Source of the DNA: Quillaja saponaria
Taxonomy: Eukaryota; Streptophyta; Magnoliopsida; Fabales; Quillajaceae
Length of the DNA: 64,000 nt
Direction: 5' to 3'
NCBI GenBank assembly: GCA_029379385.1
Contig: CM055607.1
Coordinates: 5,332,001-5,396,000, forward strand
The first letter of the stretch is position 1. Every line of letters begins with the position of its first letter. Below the pieces are notes generated by a model that was given only the letters and a program-made list of their open reading frames with translations, ran no database searches and was not told the origin of the DNA. This document shows positions 61,401 to 64,000 of the stretch, one piece after another. The position numbers were made by a program, and so were the translations under genes.

Positions 61401-63153
61401 ACAATTTGGAACCTCTGATGCAGTATGTTTACATGAATATACTTGTTCATATCGAGGATCATATAGTTGACCTTGTAGATGATGACAATGTCTCAAGTCT
61501 TGCTGGCAGATACGTTAATGCTCCGAGTTTTACTATTAAGGCCAGAAGTTTGGGGATTACAACACTTTATGTAAGTTCACTTTTGGCAATGTGTAATCGT
61601 GCTGAGCTTTCTCTCATCAAACTTGCTTATTTAAAATATGAGATGCTCAAGTTTAGATATTGGTACTTGAAATCAGGTCAGTGCTTTACAAAATTCTGGG
61701 CATGAGATACAAAGTCTACCGATTAAGGTGGAAGTATATGCACCGCCAACGATACATCCACATGAAATTTTCCTTGTACCTGGTGCATCCTATTTGGTAT
61801 GTTCCAGATTTTAATATACCGAATGTTTGTTCTTTCAAATTTTCTAGTTTGCTTTGAGAATATAAAGACAACAATTGGGTTATAAAGTTCATAGCATTAA
61901 TTTTGCATTGTTACTCTCTTTTTCCAATAATTTTGAAGGTTCATTATTATGTGGTTGCATTCATATAATTTTATATTTCCCATTAATCTAGTAACATTTG
62001 AATTTTATCTTTAGCTTACTATGAAAGGATGCCCATCCATTGGTGTTTATGTTGAGTATGCTTGCTTGGATGATAAAATTGCAAATATTCACAAATATTC
62101 AGGACGACTATCTGCAATGTCAGCAGGGAATACGGTAAGATATGACCCAGCAAAGGCTTATATCAATTACTTATTCTTTTAGCTTTACTTATTTAAATAA
62201 TTGTAAGTGTTCATTCATGTATTTTGTGTAGAATATTATAGTACACTAGCACATACATATTTTTTTTCTTTAGGGGCGGAGGGGGTAGTTTGATTCAGGT
62301 AATATCTTAAACTGATGTATCAAAATCTGATTAAGCTTCAATTAGTCTGTGACTCTGTGCCCCATCCTATTCTATACCTTCAAACAGTTATCTTCTGTAT
62401 TGTCTATTGGATCATGAGAATCTGTCTTGAACTAGCAAGCTGCTAAAACAAATGAGTCATCACCAGTTGTCAGTTTTTTATTGTGTTTGTGTTTCTGAGA
62501 TTTCTGTTCGGATTCAAATGTGTTACTTCACCTACAACAGCCAAATAAAGGCAGTGTATATAATGTTTAAGTATACACATATTCTAAATGGATCACACTT
62601 CTCATAAAGTTTCTTCTGATTTTGTAGTCTTGGTTTATCGATTTTATTCACCTTTTTATAATGAGACGGGGAGATACATAAGCTAGGTCTTCAATTCTTT
62701 TATTAAAAATAATTCAGTTTTATTTTTTATTTTTTACTTTTACTTCTGACTATTTATTCACTATGTAATCAATTCCACATTTTCAGTTCAAAATGAATGG
62801 GTCTATATTTGGCATTTTGGCTAACCGAATGTATTGTTATGTTGTCAGACTATTATAGCCACAGTCTTTGGCAATGAAGGCTCTGCGATTTGTCATGCAT
62901 ATGGCAGCATAAAAGTGGGAGTTCCAGCTACTGCAATATTGCACATGCAGAGTGAACAACTTGGTGTTGGCCGTGAGATGTCAATATATCCTTTATTTCC
63001 TGAGGTCAGATCTAGAATCCAAAAGGAAAAAAATCTTGATTTGTTTATGCACCTGATATCTGAATACTGACCTCCCTTTGGGTGTTGCAGGGCAATCTAT
63101 TTTCTTTTTATGAGCTATGTAAAAGTTATCAGTGGACTGTGGAGGATGAAAAG
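46487..63153 (+). CDS. NUP210: Nuclear pore membrane glycoprotein gp210 (partial, 5' part)
   Basis: gp210/NUP210 is a nuclear-envelope membrane protein whose large lumenal region of Ig-like repeats encircles the nuclear pore. The first 22 coding exons are visible: 46487-46656, 47877-48142, 48329-48492, 48574-48790, 49063-49409, 50777-50953, 51196-51334, 51483-51631, 52775-52886, 52964-53556, 53656-53779, 53867-54141, 55653-55761, 55977-56039, 57911-58099, 60374-60433, 60516-60584, 61424-61570, 61677-61796, 62015-62134, 62849-63004, 63091-63153. The product starts with a signal peptide (MNFSVLFGFLLVVIMV), then SGPHIADVNILLPPKM and EYRLQGSDGCFKWSWDHHD, typical of plant gp210. Other marks are KLDLDGLATLRVRAFD, ADEIVLTVAEAMSL and VEDTRVAGHIQ. 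All junctions keep phase except exon 13 to 14. The transmembrane anchor and tail lie beyond the window. It matches At5g40480 (EMB3012) by position. Confidence 0.92.
50361..50700. repeat. 170-bp tandem duplication in NUP210 intron
   Basis: Two adjacent copies (from 50361 and 50531) share GGTTTTCATGTCCTTAATGG and TATGTATGACTAGGATTAG. They differ at a few bases and one short indel. The duplication lies just upstream of the 50777 exon. Confidence 0.85.
51009..51060 (+). repeat. CA/TG microsatellite
   Basis: An alternating CA run followed by CATACATATATACATG and a TG run forms an imperfect palindromic dinucleotide tract in a NUP210 intron, probably hypervariable in length. Confidence 0.8.
51650..51694 (+). 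repeat. TTTTG / poly-T tract
   Basis: TTTTG repeats lead into a long T run in a NUP210 intron, just upstream of the LINE fragment. Confidence 0.75.
51790..52100 (+). mobile_element. LINE 3' fragment (zf-RVT region)
   Basis: The plus strand reads CVLCYPGEETDEHLFISC and then a TWTTWN stretch. That is the Cys/His zinc-binding (zf-RVT) pattern found after the reverse transcriptase of plant L1-type LINEs. Further on come KFLVVLWRLEPNAKIF-like and LWDKAVLL-like stretches, which match the usual end of ORF2. Frames are broken by stops and the 5' part is absent, so it is a dead insertion in a NUP210 intron. Confidence 0.6.
56740..57190. mobile_element. Possible LTR-retrotransposon debris in NUP210 intron
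   Basis: GGCTCTGGTACCATG (near 56789) resembles the complement of a tRNA-Met primer-binding site, suggesting the edge of a minus-strand LTR element. A GC-rich patch at 57065-57195 with CGGGTGCTATTCCGGGCCGG differs from the surrounding intron. Both are short and cannot be assigned firmly. Confidence 0.25.
59057..59156 (+). repeat. 50-bp tandem duplication
   Basis: TTCTAGTAAAAGAGATTTTC and the following ~30 bases occur twice with a 50-base period in a NUP210 intron, just before the Copia fragment. Confidence 0.85.
59250..60174 (+). mobile_element. 5'-truncated Ty1/Copia retrotransposon
   Basis: The plus strand encodes the end of a Copia reverse transcriptase (LGIEVVHSEKGIFLS, ERYQRLVGKLVYLSH, PDIAYVVSVV). 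RNase H pieces (DWVGSLDDRRSISG, VARSSVEAEYRG) and the terminal LADIFTKSL follow. A polypurine-like CTTGAAGGGAG precedes TGTTGAGAG, which begins a 3' LTR of about 104 bases (60071-60174). Stops such as the TAG near 59501 and frame changes show it is dead. The 5' LTR, gag and integrase are missing. Confidence 0.8.
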
Positions 63154-63188
63154 GTTTGAATTCTCCTGCATTTCTATTCCTTAATATA

Positions 63189-63347
63189 TGTTAGAGTATA
63201 TTTAATATTAAGTTATGTTGAGTGTTAAGTCCCACATTGTTTAGATAAGCAAGTCTTATGTAATTGCTCTATTATAAATTTAAGGTCCTGGTGTAGGCTT
63301 GTAATAATCCAAGCTACTACTATTTCTTTTTCTATATTTATTTTACA
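63189..63347 (+). repeat. 5' LTR of TRIM
   Basis: 159-base direct repeat with TG...CA ends, matching 63808-63966. Confidence 0.85.
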
Positions 63348-63360
63348 TGGTATCAGAGCG
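63348..63360 (+). other. Primer-binding site of TRIM
   Basis: TGGTATCAGAGCG is complementary to the 3' end of initiator methionine tRNA, the usual primer of plant Copia and TRIM elements, and directly abuts the 5' LTR. Confidence 0.85.
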
Positions 63361-63807
63361 GGTTTGATCTAAACCAAAGTTTAATCTTGGGGCTGCCACC
63401 TTTCCTCTTTGGCGGCAGCCCCGAATATTTTTGAAGTTTTTGTAGAAGTTCGTTTTATGTTTGTTGGTTGTTTAGTCTTTTGACACAACCCCAATTCAAG
63501 ATTGAAGAGATTTAAGAGTTTTCAACGTTCCCTACTCGTTATCACTGATCTTGGAGTTTATCTTGGTTTTGATCAGAGAAGTTCTTCATTTGGCATTTTA
63601 TATTGGTTTTGAACCACTAATTTTGTTTGAGATACATGTTTATGTCAATTTTTTTTTTAGGTACATGTTGTTTATGCCGTTCTCGTTCTCTTAGGTACAG
63701 AGTGAGTCGAGTGAACTTGATGTAATTTTTTGTTATAGGGGAGTGTTGAGAGTTTTGATTATATTTGTATAAGCTTGAGCATATATATGCTTTAGCTTGA
63801 GGGGGAG

Positions 63808-63966
63808 TGTTAGAGTATATTTAGTATTAAGTTATGTTGAGTGTTAAGTCTCACATTGTTTAAATAAGCAAGTCTTATGTAATTGTTCTATTATAAATTT
63901 AATGTCTTGGTGTAGTCTTGGAATAATCCAAGCTACTACTATTTCTTTCTCTACATTTATTTTACA
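63808..63966 (+). repeat. 3' LTR of TRIM
   Basis: 159-base direct repeat preceded by the polypurine tract ending at 63807. Confidence 0.85.
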
Positions 63967-64000
63967 ATATTCAGTAATAAAATGTTGTCTAATGCATTTT

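Larger units (their letters stand above)
63189..63966 (+). mobile_element. TRIM-type short LTR retroelement
   Basis: Two 159-base LTRs (63189-63347 and 63808-63966), each starting TGTTAGAGTATATTT and ending TTTTACA, differ at about 10 positions (about 94% identity). The first is followed directly by TGGTATCAGAGCG (63348-63360), a tRNA-iMet primer-binding site. The second is preceded by a polypurine tract GAGGGGGAG. The 460-base interior has no protein-coding capacity. Flanking pentamers ATATA and ATATT suggest an imperfect target duplication. It lies in the NUP210 intron after the 63091 exon. Size and structure fit a terminal-repeat retrotransposon in miniature. Confidence 0.85.

Noticed and set aside
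63348..63360. Possible tRNA fragment TGGTATCAGAGCG
   Set aside because: It directly abuts an LTR end and is the complement of a tRNA 3' end, so it is a primer-binding site rather than a tRNA gene.
1..64000. CRISPR arrays, operons and rRNA/tRNA genes
   Set aside because: The sequence is plant nuclear DNA; regular spacer-repeat arrays, ribosome-binding sites and tRNA-like cloverleaf boxes were looked for by eye and not found.

Overview
The window is eudicot nuclear DNA. Genes are intron-rich and widely spaced, introns follow GT-AG, background is AT-rich, and several transposon remnants are present. I cannot name the species; gene content suggests a rosid-like dicot. Four genes in the order RBB1-like, SMR6-like, F-box/LRR and NUP210/gp210 appear to correspond, from memory, to the Arabidopsis run At5g40450 to At5g40480. 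That supports the identifications.

Layout. (1) 1-1,277, plus strand: the last four exons of a Pescadillo (PES) ribosome-biogenesis gene. (2) 1,813-19,026, minus strand: a giant acidic Glu/Lys/Ser-rich protein gene of about 19 coding exons and about 3,460 codons, RBB1-like (vacuolar trafficking). It is built from duplicated exon cassettes and tandem repeats of about 190 residues. (3) 19-26 kb: gene-poor DNA with an LTR-like direct-repeat pair, two tandem duplications and a foldback element. (4) 26,807-27,124, plus strand: intact single-exon SMR6-like CDK inhibitor with E2F-like sites upstream. (5) 27-33 kb: no gene, but an orphan E2F/telo-box cluster near 31.25 kb. (6) 33,289-34,708, minus strand: F-box/LRR gene. 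(7) 38,208-43,822, minus strand: decayed GPI-transamidase GAA1 gene. (8) 44.1-45.5 kb: degenerate AT-rich repeats. (9) 46,487 to beyond the window, plus strand: NUP210/gp210 nuclear-pore gene, 22 exons seen. Its introns hold a LINE fragment, a 5'-truncated Copia element, local duplications and a complete short LTR (TRIM-type) element.

Sequence quality matters here. PES, the F-box gene and especially the RBB1-like gene carry single-base frameshifts. Nearly all are one extra base, many at short homopolymers, and exon lengths return to multiples of three once these are discounted. That bias looks more like consensus error than decay. The GAA1 copy is different: it has two in-frame nonsense codons explainable by C-to-T change plus 7-8 bp indels, and reads as a true pseudogene.

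I found no operons, CRISPR arrays, rRNA or tRNA genes. Nothing here is clearly a new biological system. The most unusual items are the modular architecture of the RBB1-like gene, the orphan S-phase-type promoter cluster, and the TRIM with a hairpin block shared with the 20-kb repeat.
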